This document shows, in pieces, positions 7,591-16,436 of a stretch of DNA of 31,671 nucleotides. The position numbers and the translations under genes were made by a program. The stretch comes from CAZWDO01 sp964632485 [NCBI: uncultured bacterium]. Lineage in GTDB: Bacteria; JAGOEH01. How positions within the stretch are numbered: the first letter of the stretch is position 1; each line of letters opens with the position of its first letter. The DNA lies in NCBI GenBank assembly GCA_964632485.1, contig CAZWDO010000022.1, positions 1-31,671 on the forward strand, written 5' to 3'. The notes below the pieces were generated by a model, which was not told where the DNA came from, made no database searches, and saw nothing but the letters and a program-made list of their open reading frames with translations.

Positions 7591-9009
7591 TTAGCTTCCA
7601 ATCAGGGTTTCGTCATCCCGCAGACGAGGCGCGAGCGCGAATCCCGTGAAACCGTAAATAAGAGCAAATATAAACCCGCTGTAGCACATCACGGCCCAGG
7701 GGGCATACTCCAGTGTCGGCACGCCCAGCGTACCGGACATGAAAATTCCGGCCATACTCCAGGGAATGAGTGGCACGACGACTGCGCCGCTGTCTTCGGT
7801 TGTCCGTGATAAATTTTTTGCCGCCAAATTGAATTTTTTAAAAGCGCCGGCATAGAGTTCAGCCGGCAGTAAAATTGCCAGAAATGAACTGCCGGTGATC
7901 AATGCCACGGAAATCGAGGAGAGTACAGTCGCGGCCACTAATTTGCCGGTAGTATTGGCGATGCGCAGGATATGCCGCAATATCGTATCCAGCATCCCCG
8001 TTTTTTGCATGATTCCGCCAAATGCAAAGGCCGCGAACGCGATGAGCGTCACATCCATCATACTCATCATTCCCCCGCGGGAAAGCAGCATGTTCACCGC
8101 TTCATCGCCGGTTTGCGCCTTATAACCCTCCACGAAGGCCTTGATACCGTCGCTTAAGCCATACCCCTGGAAAATGGCGGCGAGGAGCAGGGCGGCGGCC
8201 GACGAAAGCAACATGTAGGGAATGACCGATTTTTTACGCAGCGCCGCTGTCAGCGTGATCAGCGGGGGCAGTAAAAGCAGCCAGTGAAATCGATAATGGC
8301 TGGACAACGTCGCGAGTATCTGATCCATTTTGACCATGGAGATCGCCTGTTGCTGGGTGGACGTGAACCCTAAGATCAGGTAGATCAGCAGTCCCAGGGA
8401 CCAGGCCGGTACTGTTGTCCACATGGTATGGCGGATATGGTCGAAAAGATTGCTTTGCGAGGCGGCCGGAGCCAGATTGGTCGTGTCGGAAAAAGGAGAA
8501 AGCTTGTCGCCGAAATAAGCGCCGGCAACAATAGCGCCAGCGGCTTGGCCCAACGGAACTCCCAATCCCTGGGCAATACCGATGAAAGCGATTCCCACCG
8601 TGCCCGCCGATCCATAGGAAGTTCCGGTTACCACCGATACCAGACTACAAACCAGGCAGGCTGTTAATAAATAAAAACGGGGGGAAATCAGTTTCAGACC
8701 GTAATAAACCAGCATAGGAATGGTTCCCGCAGCGATCCAGGATGCGATCAAACCTCCGACGCTAATAACAATCAGCATGGCCGGCATGGCTTTTCCCATG
8801 CTCTCCACAATCCCTTGCTCCATTTCCTTGTAACTGTATCCCAACGTTAGAGCGGAAAACCCGGCAATTACACTTGCTCCGAGCAACACGGCCGCCGCGG
8901 GCAGGTGAAAATATCCCAGGCCAATGCCAATTAATAGCAAAACGCAGAACAAAGGGATGAGCGATGCGGCCAGGCCGGGAAGCGGATGAGTTGATTTCTT
9001 TTCAGTCAT
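7591..9009 (-). CDS. NhaC-family sodium-coupled transporter, candidate amino-acid or dipeptide importer
   Basis: A 472-residue polytopic inner-membrane protein of the NhaC family (ion transporter superfamily): TM segments start at SLIPLFCVLLLIGIG, and the conserved core TGTSYGSAGTVG...GAIVAGAYFGDKLSPFSDTTNL is intact in the first half. A second, similar half contains GGGI-like FGGIMQKTGMLD and TGSSFLAILLP. The frame is open upstream to 9264, but that part overlaps the previous gene and is not hydrophobic; the ATG at 9007-9009 has AAAGGA nine bases upstream and is chosen. It follows the cyanophycinase-like gene by 11 bp. NhaC-superfamily members have been linked by regulon studies to lysine (LysW), methionine (MetT) and tyrosine uptake, so import of amino acids or beta-Asp dipeptides is plausible; simple Na+/H+ exchange remains possible. 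Confidence 0.88.
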   Translation of the reverse strand: MTEKKSTHPLPGLAASLIPLFCVLLLIGIGLGYFHLPAAAVLLGASVIAGFSALTLGYSYKEMEQGIVESMGKAMPAMLIVISVGGLIASWIAAGTIPMLVYYGLKLISPRFYLLTACLVCSLVSVVTGTSYGSAGTVGIAFIGIAQGLGVPLGQAAGAIVAGAYFGDKLSPFSDTTNLAPAASQSNLFDHIRHTMWTTVPAWSLGLLIYLILGFTSTQQQAISMVKMDQILATLSSHYRFHWLLLLPPLITLTAALRKKSVIPYMLLSSAAALLLAAIFQGYGLSDGIKAFVEGYKAQTGDEAVNMLLSRGGMMSMMDVTLIAFAAFAFGGIMQKTGMLDTILRHILRIANTTGKLVAATVLSSISVALITGSSFLAILLPAELYAGAFKKFNLAAKNLSRTTEDSGAVVVPLIPWSMAGIFMSGTLGVPTLEYAPWAVMCYSGFIFALIYGFTGFALAPRLRDDETLIGS

Positions 9010-9020
9010 TTTTGTTTCCT

Positions 9021-10676
9021 TTAATGAATAATGGCGCGCGGAATTGTGATAATCGGGCGTTCGTTGCGTAATAATGAAAAAAAGTAGGTTCCCGAGGGGA
9101 TTGACCCACACGGCTGAAAAAAGTGAATCCGGCCGGATTCGTCCGGTTGAGCGATGATTTGCATGATCTCCCGGGCCAACAGATCCCTCAGAGTTATTCG
9201 TACCGGCTGTTGAGTGGCGATTCGGCAATGGATGGTAGCCCCGTCGCTGATGGGATTGGGCCATACTTCAAAGTGAGGCATGGGCTCATCCAGGGTCCCG
9301 CGCGGCTGTTCATCGGTCTCAGTTGAGGTTGGGAATTGATGGTTTTTCAGGTCATAGCTTTCGCCATGTCCCAGCCAATGCAACATTCCGTCGATGATGG
9401 CGGGCTGTTTTTTTGCATCGATACCCAGATAGCGGGCGGAATTGTTTTCCAGTATCCATACCAGTCCACCGGCTGTCAATATACCTTCTTCATTGACGGT
9501 AATGGAGCTGTTGTCATCGAGATAAATGGTTGAAAACCAGGAATGAGTGGCCAATCCATACTGGCCGCCCATGATGCGGTTGGCGATATAATCGCTGTGG
9601 TTGAATAATTTTGGAATGATAATAGCGCGGGGAATCTGCCCGCTGCCATCGGCTTGCGTCAGGCGCCCGTAATACCAGTCCAGTTTGTTTGCCGTTAAAT
9701 TTGGAATTGTAATTGTACCGGCAGTAGCTGTATTCTCGTCGTTTCCGTTCAGCGTGACCGATTGATAGGATACCGGTTCGGGAACGGGGCCCGGTTCGTT
9801 GACATAAGCGGGTTTTTGCAAGAGCGTTCGGTTGGCCAGATCATAAACGCAACCGGCAATCATTTGGGTAAAATGGATATCGGTAAAGGTTAGCGGCTGA
9901 TTGGCCTGACATTCAATCAGCGACGCGGCGGTCGGGTAGAGGATGGTGACGGTGGTGTTGCCATAGACCGTGCCGATAAGATTGCTATCGACGCAGAAAG
10001 CGGTATAGGCATCGACCCCGATCCCCATGATGTTGTCCTCATTAAAATCCACAATTCGGCGGGCGAGCATAGGGACTAAGCGGCCGAGCCGTCCTCGTTC
10101 CTGGAAATGCGAATCGGTGATGACGTTAGTGAGCAGTGGGAGAAATGTGTCATTGAAGGTGAGGCGATAATGGTAGGGATTCCAGGCCGCGTCTTTGGGA
10201 CCCAGACTGCCGCTGCGGGCGTCAAAATCAACCGATCCCAGTACGGCAAGTCCGGCGCTGGTGCCGCCGATGGCTCCTCCGCGAGCGAATATTTCCATGA
10301 TGGCCTGTTCGACCAGGGTTCCCTGCCAGTTAGTAAAATAAACATATTGATCGCCGCCCTCGATAAAAATGCCGTTGGCGGTTAACAACTCCTGATAGAC
10401 GGCCGAATCGTTAGCCTGGCTCCGCGCGCTGATTTGCAGTTCATGGCTGTTGCTATCAGCGCCCAGCCATTTGAAATATGCCGGATACCAATCGCTGGCC
10501 TCACTGACGTCGATATTGATAATAATACCGCTATCGGCCTGGCGGACAAACCAGCCATAGGGTTGATCCGACCATTTATTATAGTTTTCAGAGCCGCCGC
10601 CGACCAACAACAGTGAACCGCGCCCATAACAGATTGCCGGTATTAGAAGTATGAGAAACCAGATATAACGGTGCAT
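9021..10676 (-). CDS. Secreted cyanophycinase-like (peptidase S51) protein with type IX sorting domain
   Basis: A 551-residue exported serine peptidase homologue. A signal peptide (residues 1-18) precedes an S51 core: GSLLLVGGGSE (20-30), GIFIEGGDQ (102-110), nucleophile-elbow GGTSAGLAVLG with Ser140, and DSHFQERGRLGRL with His190. Cyanophycinases cut the beta-Asp-Arg backbone of cyanophycin using a Ser-His-Glu triad; the segment that carries the Glu is usually like DExTA, but here it reads GVDAYTA (220-226), so that Glu is absent. After about residue 270 comes an extra region of roughly 200 residues of unknown role, then a domain starting VWPNPISDGATI and ending with SGTYFFSLLRNE, typical of type IX (T9SS type A) sorting domains. 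It is therefore probably released or surface-bound. It lies 11 bp before the transporter and after a repeat cluster following porV. S51 membership is strong; cyanophycin as substrate is inferred. Confidence 0.86.
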   Translation of the reverse strand: MHRYIWFLILLIPAICYGRGSLLLVGGGSENYNKWSDQPYGWFVRQADSGIIINIDVSEASDWYPAYFKWLGADSNSHELQISARSQANDSAVYQELLTANGIFIEGGDQYVYFTNWQGTLVEQAIMEIFARGGAIGGTSAGLAVLGSVDFDARSGSLGPKDAAWNPYHYRLTFNDTFLPLLTNVITDSHFQERGRLGRLVPMLARRIVDFNEDNIMGIGVDAYTAFCVDSNLIGTVYGNTTVTILYPTAASLIECQANQPLTFTDIHFTQMIAGCVYDLANRTLLQKPAYVNEPGPVPEPVSYQSVTLNGNDENTATAGTITIPNLTANKLDWYYGRLTQADGSGQIPRAIIIPKLFNHSDYIANRIMGGQYGLATHSWFSTIYLDDNSSITVNEEGILTAGGLVWILENNSARYLGIDAKKQPAIIDGMLHWLGHGESYDLKNHQFPTSTETDEQPRGTLDEPMPHFEVWPNPISDGATIHCRIATQQPVRITLRDLLAREIMQIIAQPDESGRIHFFQPCGSIPSGTYFFSLLRNERPIITIPRAIIH

Positions 10677-10740
10677 GGCTGACTACTTTCGTTGTGCGTT
10701 AAACATTTCGCCATTCCAACGCCCTTTTTTCCCTCGCCCC

Positions 10741-10920
10741 TGTCATTCTCGCCTGCCTGTCGGCAGACAGTCGCAAGCAGGAAACCACGGGACAGATGGA
10801 TGCCGCGTCCAGAGCGGAGTGACGGCGGTAGCGGTTACCCATGGACTCCGGGTCGAAGCGCGGAGTGACGGAGGTAGCGGTTACCCATGGACTCCGGGTC
10901 GAAGCCCGGAGTGACGGCGG
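10741..10920. repeat. Cluster of extragenic repeats with a 46-bp tandem unit
   Basis: A 46-bp unit beginning CGGAGTGACGGCGGTAGCGG occurs at 10815-10860 and 10861-10906 (two differences), followed by a partial third copy (10907-10920). Within each unit CCCGGAGT-like and ACTCCGGG segments form hairpins. To the left (10741-10790) is a GTCATTC element containing TGCCTGTCGGCAGACA. The style matches the 6407-6624 cluster. It fills the 261-bp gap between the PorV gene and the cyanophycinase-like gene, which otherwise holds no gene. Confidence 0.85.
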
Positions 10921-10937
10921 AGGACAAATCACACAGA

Positions 10938-11942
10938 TCAAAAAATGAACGTAAAAGAGAGAGTATGCGCCGAACCGAGATCGCCAAATTGAGAAAACGC
11001 ATAATCGAGACGGCTGGTGGTACTCATTACTTTCAAAATTGCGCCGGCGCCGAGAGTGAAACTGTCTTCATCATAATTGATTTTATAGCCGCCACGCAAC
11101 ATATAGGATTCCATAAAAGCATACTCAGCGCCTAAACCGATGCGGGATCGGTTATCATTCGGATCATCGGCGCTGATCGATGTCGTGAATCGATGTGTTT
11201 CATCTCGCCAGGGATCGAAGGCAATGCCGACACGGAAAATCTGCGGCAATGAGTATTCTTCCGACAGACGTTCTTTTCGGGGATTATTGGCCTGGGAGGT
11301 ATCGGCCAGTTCAGTCGCCAGTTTTTCATCGATTTCATCGCCGCCCATCTTCAGATTTCCGCCGAAATTGGCGATGATCATACCGATGCGCAGGTTGTGG
11401 AAATCGGTGCGGTAAAGGGAGGCAAAATCAAAAGCCATGGAAGAGGTGTTGAGTTCCCAGATATACTCATACACATATTTGGCGGTTATACCGAAACTGA
11501 AACGATCGGTCAGGGCGCGCGAATAGGAAAGATTGATCGCCAGATCACCGGCGCCGAATTGCTCGCCGGTACCGGTGGGTTGGTATTCGGTGGTGATATC
11601 CATTTTATCCATTTGAAAAGAGGTCACGGCCAGTCCAAAGGCGCCGATTTTCGATACCGGATGCGCCACGCCGAAATAAAGCAGACGCGTATCGGCCAGC
11701 CAGTTCGCATGGCTGAAAATCAGTTCGGTGTTTTCGATCAGACTGAGCGCGGCCTGGTTCCAATAAAGTCCCTCTACGCCGCGGGCCATGGCGACATAGG
11801 AATTGCCCAGGGCCGCGCCCCGCGCTTCAACCGGGATTTGCAGAAAATTAGCGCCCGCGCTGCCGGTGTTGCGAAAGGAACCTGCATCCAGCGTACTCAG
11901 TCCCCACAATATCAGAAAGATAATCGAGGTTATTCTATTCAT
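10938..11942 (-). CDS. PorV/PorQ-family outer-membrane protein
   Basis: A 334-residue outer-membrane barrel protein with a signal peptide (MNRITSIIFLILWGLSTLDA) and the family's conserved opening GSAGANFLQIPVEARGAALGNSYVA, then WNQAALSL and SHANWLADTR. The chain ends in FTFIF, a usual barrel C-terminus. PorV is the outer-membrane component that hands type IX secretion cargo from the translocon to the surface; paralogues accompany individual cargo genes in several FCB phyla. It lies between two genes encoding sorting-domain proteins (21 bp after the 625-residue protein), so it may serve as a dedicated export or surface-assembly partner. AAGGAGT precedes the ATG. Family is clear; its dedication to these cargos is inferred from position. 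Confidence 0.9.
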   Translation of the reverse strand: MNRITSIIFLILWGLSTLDAGSFRNTGSAGANFLQIPVEARGAALGNSYVAMARGVEGLYWNQAALSLIENTELIFSHANWLADTRLLYFGVAHPVSKIGAFGLAVTSFQMDKMDITTEYQPTGTGEQFGAGDLAINLSYSRALTDRFSFGITAKYVYEYIWELNTSSMAFDFASLYRTDFHNLRIGMIIANFGGNLKMGGDEIDEKLATELADTSQANNPRKERLSEEYSLPQIFRVGIAFDPWRDETHRFTTSISADDPNDNRSRIGLGAEYAFMESYMLRGGYKINYDEDSFTLGAGAILKVMSTTSRLDYAFSQFGDLGSAHTLSFTFIF

Positions 11943-11963
11943 AATTGTTACTCCTTGCCTGCC

Positions 11964-13841
11964 TTAGCGGATAATGGCGAACTTGCCGACTTTATCGCCC
12001 TGAGAGGATGAAACGTGGTAAAAGTAGATGCCGGTGCTCACCATCTGATTATATTCCGAACGGATATCCCAATACTCGATGCCGGTTCCGTTATTGTGAT
12101 GAATGGTTCGCACCAGATCGCCATCGACGGTGTAGATTTTAATGGCGCATACGGAGGGCAGGTTGCGAAATGAAAGCTCGCGGATTGGTTCGCCGTCGCT
12201 AATGCCCCCCAGGCGGGCCCGTTCCCATTTGGCCGAGATCAGATAGGGATTGGGAACGACTTGAATCTGAGAAAGATCGGTCATGGCATCACTGGCCGGC
12301 CGCAACTCCACGGTGTTGAGACTATCTTTCAACAGGGATTTGCCGGATTCATCGCCCAGGCTGTCATAGGCGGTCACGGAATAGGAATAGTAAAAACTGT
12401 TGAGGACGCTATGATCGGTCCAGGTATAGGCATTCTCCTGATAAGCATCGGCTTCGCTATACTGGCGGGCCACCGAGTCGATTTTGGTCCACAGAACGCG
12501 ATTGGGATCTTCGGTACGATAGACGTAATAGCCTTGCAGGGTATTGCGGTTGGAAAGCACATCCAGATATTCGCGGTCCAACTGGTTGCTCCAATTTAAT
12601 AGGCACTGATTATTGGTGACGCTGCCGACAATCGTGGGTACTGGTACCGATTTCACGCGCCAGTTACCTCTATAAACTTCCCAGATGCGATCGACGTTTT
12701 CGCTGATTTCATTATAGTCCTGGCCGGCCACCAAAGCGACAATAAAGACCAGGCTGTCGCCGGGCGCCAGGGTGTAGGGCCCGGAAGAGGTGAAGGAGAC
12801 CAGTATGGCGCCGGTATCGGGAATCAGCGAAGGATCATCGTAATGCAGGTCCTCTCCGTGGAACAACAGGGGCCATTTGGCGCTGTCGGCCCGCAGGACG
12901 GGGCTGCTGCTGATATAGTTGTATTGCGCGGTGTCATAGGAGATGACACTCGGTTCACTGTAATTGTCCGTATAATGGAAGTCGGTGATACCTTTGCGCG
13001 CGCCGTCGATTTCCGGGGTTTCCAGCATCACGATGCCCACATGAAAGGGCAATCCGCTCCACTGGTCGGAATAGTTGTCGGAATCGTAGAAATAGACGAA
13101 CTGACGCTCGCGGTCGAAGCCCAGTTTGTCGTCGGCGTATTCATTGCCCGATTCAAAACCGCCGGCGTCGAAGTCGGTGTACATCGAGTAATAGAGACTG
13201 TCCAGAGTTTTGTCGCCCATATTGACCAGTTTATGGCGAAAGACAATATAATCTTCATCCAGGGCGGTGTTCCAGGCATAGCTGGTCTGATGCACCTGAA
13301 TATTCAGGTAATCATTGGGATTGCGCAGGCCTTTATAGTTGGTGGCATCGCGAAACACCGCGTAGGAATCCTGCTGGGAAATGATGAGATGATTGCCATC
13401 GCTGTCCTGTACCGGCCAGTAGGCGTTGCCCTGACCGTCCAGCGGCCAGGTTTCCGGCTTGTTGCTGATGGGCAGCGCCCCGGCGTTCGGATTGTGATAG
13501 CCGGCGACCGGGTCCCATTCCTTGGTGCCCGAGGTGCGGGTCTGCACCACGTTGCCGGGAACGCCGATATAGATATTCATGCGGTACATCTGTTCGTGTT
13601 TGGAACCCAGCGGCCATTCGGCGGTGGGGGATACCTCGTTCCAGGAAGAATAGAACTGGCCTATGTTAGAAACGTACTGGCCCAGTTTATTGATATCCAG
13701 AGTCGTATAGGCGCGATTTTTCAGGTCCATGGCGCCCAACTCGTTGCGATTGTCCGTTTCCGGCCGCGGCCGCGCCTGGCTCAGGCTCAGGCTCAGAATC
13801 AGCAGAATCATGAGCCGGTGAATGCTTTTTTTATCGATCAT
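11964..13841 (-). CDS. Secreted FN3-containing protein with FlgD/T9SS-type C-terminal domain
   Basis: A 625-residue exported protein. A signal peptide (about residues 1-23) is followed by a roughly 370-residue N-terminal region rich in Tyr, Trp and Asp (for example DEDYIVFRHKLVNMGDKTLD, YSMYTDFDAGG) for which I recognise no enzyme motif. A fibronectin-III-like segment follows (about 405-510, with YYVYRTED and YSYSVTAYDSLGDES), then a C-terminal domain with VVPNPY, IKIYTVDGDLVRTI and STGIYFYHV, as in FlgD-Ig/type IX sorting domains. It is 15 bp downstream of the TonB-dependent receptor and immediately before PorV, with TTAGGAGAA before the ATG. By position it could replace the SusD-like surface binding protein that accompanies TonB receptors in Bacteroidetes; this is inference only. 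Confidence 0.82.
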   Translation of the reverse strand: MIDKKSIHRLMILLILSLSLSQARPRPETDNRNELGAMDLKNRAYTTLDINKLGQYVSNIGQFYSSWNEVSPTAEWPLGSKHEQMYRMNIYIGVPGNVVQTRTSGTKEWDPVAGYHNPNAGALPISNKPETWPLDGQGNAYWPVQDSDGNHLIISQQDSYAVFRDATNYKGLRNPNDYLNIQVHQTSYAWNTALDEDYIVFRHKLVNMGDKTLDSLYYSMYTDFDAGGFESGNEYADDKLGFDRERQFVYFYDSDNYSDQWSGLPFHVGIVMLETPEIDGARKGITDFHYTDNYSEPSVISYDTAQYNYISSSPVLRADSAKWPLLFHGEDLHYDDPSLIPDTGAILVSFTSSGPYTLAPGDSLVFIVALVAGQDYNEISENVDRIWEVYRGNWRVKSVPVPTIVGSVTNNQCLLNWSNQLDREYLDVLSNRNTLQGYYVYRTEDPNRVLWTKIDSVARQYSEADAYQENAYTWTDHSVLNSFYYSYSVTAYDSLGDESGKSLLKDSLNTVELRPASDAMTDLSQIQVVPNPYLISAKWERARLGGISDGEPIRELSFRNLPSVCAIKIYTVDGDLVRTIHHNNGTGIEYWDIRSEYNQMVSTGIYFYHVSSSQGDKVGKFAIIR

Positions 13842-13856
13842 AGTGTTCTCCTAAAT

Positions 13857-16436
13857 TTAGAAACTCACGTTCATGCCCAGATAGATAGTACGCGGCGAAC
13901 TCCACTTGGTGGGATCGTTGATGTATTCCGGGATCAGCGGATCGGCATTGGGACCGGGATCATCCGGTTTGCCGGTGGCCGTGTAAACGAATAGCACGTT
14001 TTTACGGTTGGTCAGATTATAGATCTGAAAGTTGACGCCTATGCGCCAGCGGCCGATCTTGAAGCGTTTTTCAGCTTCCAGGTCCACCGACCAGGTCGAT
14101 GGCCGTCGCGCGTTGTTCAGATTGGGTTCATAGCGTTTGCGCGTGGGGTTGTAAGTGTAGGGCAATCCGCTGCCGTAGCGGAAGATAAATGTGTAGAATG
14201 AATTTTGGAACACTGACGGCGCCAGGTTGAAGGGGCCTTCGCCCTGGTTGAAGCTCATGCCCAGATTGGCGTTGATACTATGGCGCTGGTCAAATTCCAA
14301 TGGATAGAATTGCATAGACTGGCGGCCCTTGACGTCGTAGGCGCCTTCAAATTTTTCCTCCTGGGAGGAACTGCTGCCCTCAGCGATGGAAAAGGTATAA
14401 TTGGCTCCCAGGCTGATGAATTTCCAGTTGAAATCGCCTGAAATCTCAAATCCTTTGACGTAAGCGAAATCTTCGTTGGTGAAATAGGCGTACTGATAGG
14501 GTTCGTCGGCTTCGCGAAAATGCCAGCCCACCCCGATCAGTCCCGAGATTTTTTTACTGAATACCGTTGTTTGCAGGGTCACATTTTCATTTAAATAGGT
14601 ATGTAAACCCAGTTCATAGCTGACCGTCTTTTCCGGATCCATATCGGGATCGCCGAATAGCGGTTTGTTGACGTTCAGATTGCGACTCAGGTCTTCATAG
14701 AGAATGCGGTAATCCGGCCGCTGGAAAAAATGGCCATAAGCGAAATGGAAAACTGTCTTGTCGCTGATCGGATAGGCGATTCCGAGACGCGGGCTGATTT
14801 GCGTCTTGGCGGAGGCGTCTTTCGTAGCGCCGCTGGCAACATTATCTATATAGTTAATGTTGGGATGGTAATAATCGAAGCGCAGGCCGGCGTTAAGGAT
14901 GATCGATTCAAATTCGATCTTATCCTGGATATAGGCCGCAGCTTCGTACGGCTTTTCCTCATAATCGTTCAGATAGCGATTGGCGCCGCGCCACCAGTCG
15001 TAACTCCAGTAATACTCCAGATCATGCTGGTTGAATTCAAAACCAGCCTTGAGCAGATTGAAGCGGTCCATCTGCCAGGTCAGATCGAATTTTTCGGTGA
15101 AGGTCTGCACGGTTTCGTCGTCGTATTCCGAATTGGCGGCTTGCAGATTAAAAGGGGCTTCGGTAAGCCAGATTTTTCCGCTGGGGGTGTAAAGTGTATC
15201 GATCAAGTCGTTGTAATTGCGTTTATAATGGTATTTATAATACGACAAGCGAAATTCATAAAACAGATTGACGCTGAGAGTGTGGGTAAAACTGAGTCCC
15301 GCGAACTGACTGGCGCTTTGGCGCACGTATGAGCTGTCCGGGATATATTTGTTGGCGTGGACATAGTTCATCCATTCCTGGTCGTCCATCTTATAGGAGA
15401 GGCTGATTTTACCGGCGGAGAAAGGTTTAAAAAACAGTTTGCCAAAAAAAGAATTGAGATCGTTATAACCGAAAGCGTTTCCGGAGAATTTCCCGCTGGG
15501 GGTTCCATAGGGGTCCGTGGGGTCGCCGCGGTCGAGAACCCCGCTTTCATAGTAGTTATCGCGAGTGGAAATTTTGCCGGAAATTAAAAATCCGATGGAA
15601 CTTTTAGGGTAGAGCGGGCCGTTCACAAAGCCCTCGATGATTTGTTGATTGTAATTATCGCTGGCATCTTCCAAACCCAGATTGGTGCGGCGGTAGAGCA
15701 GGCGGCCGCCATAACTGGAAACATTTTCCTTGGTGACGATATTGACTACTCCGGACATGGCATTGCCGTATTCGGCGTTGAAGGTGCCGGAGATCATTTC
15801 CATCTGCTGGATCGCTTCGTTGTTGATTTCGAGGGTGTTGGAACCGAAGAGCGGGTCCTCAAGACGATGGCCGTCGATCAAATAGGCCACTTCTCCCGTG
15901 CGTCCCCCGCGAACGTGGACTCCGCCGCTGTTGACTACGCCGGCCTGGAGATTAATAATTTCGTTCAGGGAATTGACCGGCATATTATCGATTTTGTCGG
16001 CGGAAACATTGCGTTTTGTGGACGTTACGTCTTTTTCGACTTTGGGCTGTTCCGCTTCAATGACAATCACATCGGCAATCTGCAGCGTGGTCTCGGAAAG
16101 TTTGAAATTTAACGGGGTGGTCTGATCCACCCGGACAAAAACATTGGTCTGCTTCAACGCCGAATAACCCATGGAAGTTGCCCGGAGCGTGTAGGTTCCC
16201 GGAGAAATGTTGATGATTTGATAGTAGCCATCCATATCACTGGTACTACCTTGTTTTTCGGACATATCGACTTCAATATCATCGAACCAGATCGATTCGA
16301 TATAGACATTGACACCCGGCAGGGGTTCACCCGTTGCTTGATCGGTGACTCGGCCGGCAATCTTGCCGGTCGTTCCTGCCCACAGTGTGAAAGACAAGCA
16401 AACGAGCGAGAGTAGAGCGGATAAAATTACTCTCAT
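13857..16436 (-). CDS. TonB-dependent outer-membrane receptor
   Basis: An 859-residue receptor. A signal peptide (residues 1-20) precedes a carboxypeptidase-regulatory-like domain (about 25-112: GKIAGRVTDQATGEPLPGVNVYI...GTYTLRATSMGY), a plug domain (about 130-240: VHVRGGRTGEVAYLIDG, NAEYGNAMSGVVNIVT) and a 22-strand-type barrel ending in YLGMNVSF with a terminal Phe. It takes up a ligand across the outer membrane using TonB energy. The start overlaps the stop of the RpiR regulator in an ATGA, with AGGAGG before the ATG, so the two are translationally coupled. There is no SusD gene; instead the secreted 625-residue protein and PorV follow. The ligand cannot be read from sequence; from the downstream peptidases it may be a beta-aspartyl peptide. 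Confidence 0.93.
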   Translation of the reverse strand: MRVILSALLSLVCLSFTLWAGTTGKIAGRVTDQATGEPLPGVNVYIESIWFDDIEVDMSEKQGSTSDMDGYYQIINISPGTYTLRATSMGYSALKQTNVFVRVDQTTPLNFKLSETTLQIADVIVIEAEQPKVEKDVTSTKRNVSADKIDNMPVNSLNEIINLQAGVVNSGGVHVRGGRTGEVAYLIDGHRLEDPLFGSNTLEINNEAIQQMEMISGTFNAEYGNAMSGVVNIVTKENVSSYGGRLLYRRTNLGLEDASDNYNQQIIEGFVNGPLYPKSSIGFLISGKISTRDNYYESGVLDRGDPTDPYGTPSGKFSGNAFGYNDLNSFFGKLFFKPFSAGKISLSYKMDDQEWMNYVHANKYIPDSSYVRQSASQFAGLSFTHTLSVNLFYEFRLSYYKYHYKRNYNDLIDTLYTPSGKIWLTEAPFNLQAANSEYDDETVQTFTEKFDLTWQMDRFNLLKAGFEFNQHDLEYYWSYDWWRGANRYLNDYEEKPYEAAAYIQDKIEFESIILNAGLRFDYYHPNINYIDNVASGATKDASAKTQISPRLGIAYPISDKTVFHFAYGHFFQRPDYRILYEDLSRNLNVNKPLFGDPDMDPEKTVSYELGLHTYLNENVTLQTTVFSKKISGLIGVGWHFREADEPYQYAYFTNEDFAYVKGFEISGDFNWKFISLGANYTFSIAEGSSSSQEEKFEGAYDVKGRQSMQFYPLEFDQRHSINANLGMSFNQGEGPFNLAPSVFQNSFYTFIFRYGSGLPYTYNPTRKRYEPNLNNARRPSTWSVDLEAEKRFKIGRWRIGVNFQIYNLTNRKNVLFVYTATGKPDDPGPNADPLIPEYINDPTKWSSPRTIYLGMNVSF

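Noticed and set aside
9010-9264. 85-residue N-terminal extension of the NhaC-family protein
   Set aside because: It overlaps the cyanophycinase-like gene in another frame, is not hydrophobic, and the ATG at 9007-9009 has a good ribosome-binding site.
12843-13994. 383-codon plus-strand frame rich in Val, Ile and Gly
   Set aside because: It lies antisense to the secreted FN3 protein and the TonB receptor, both strongly supported; its composition is what the opposite strand of these genes gives.
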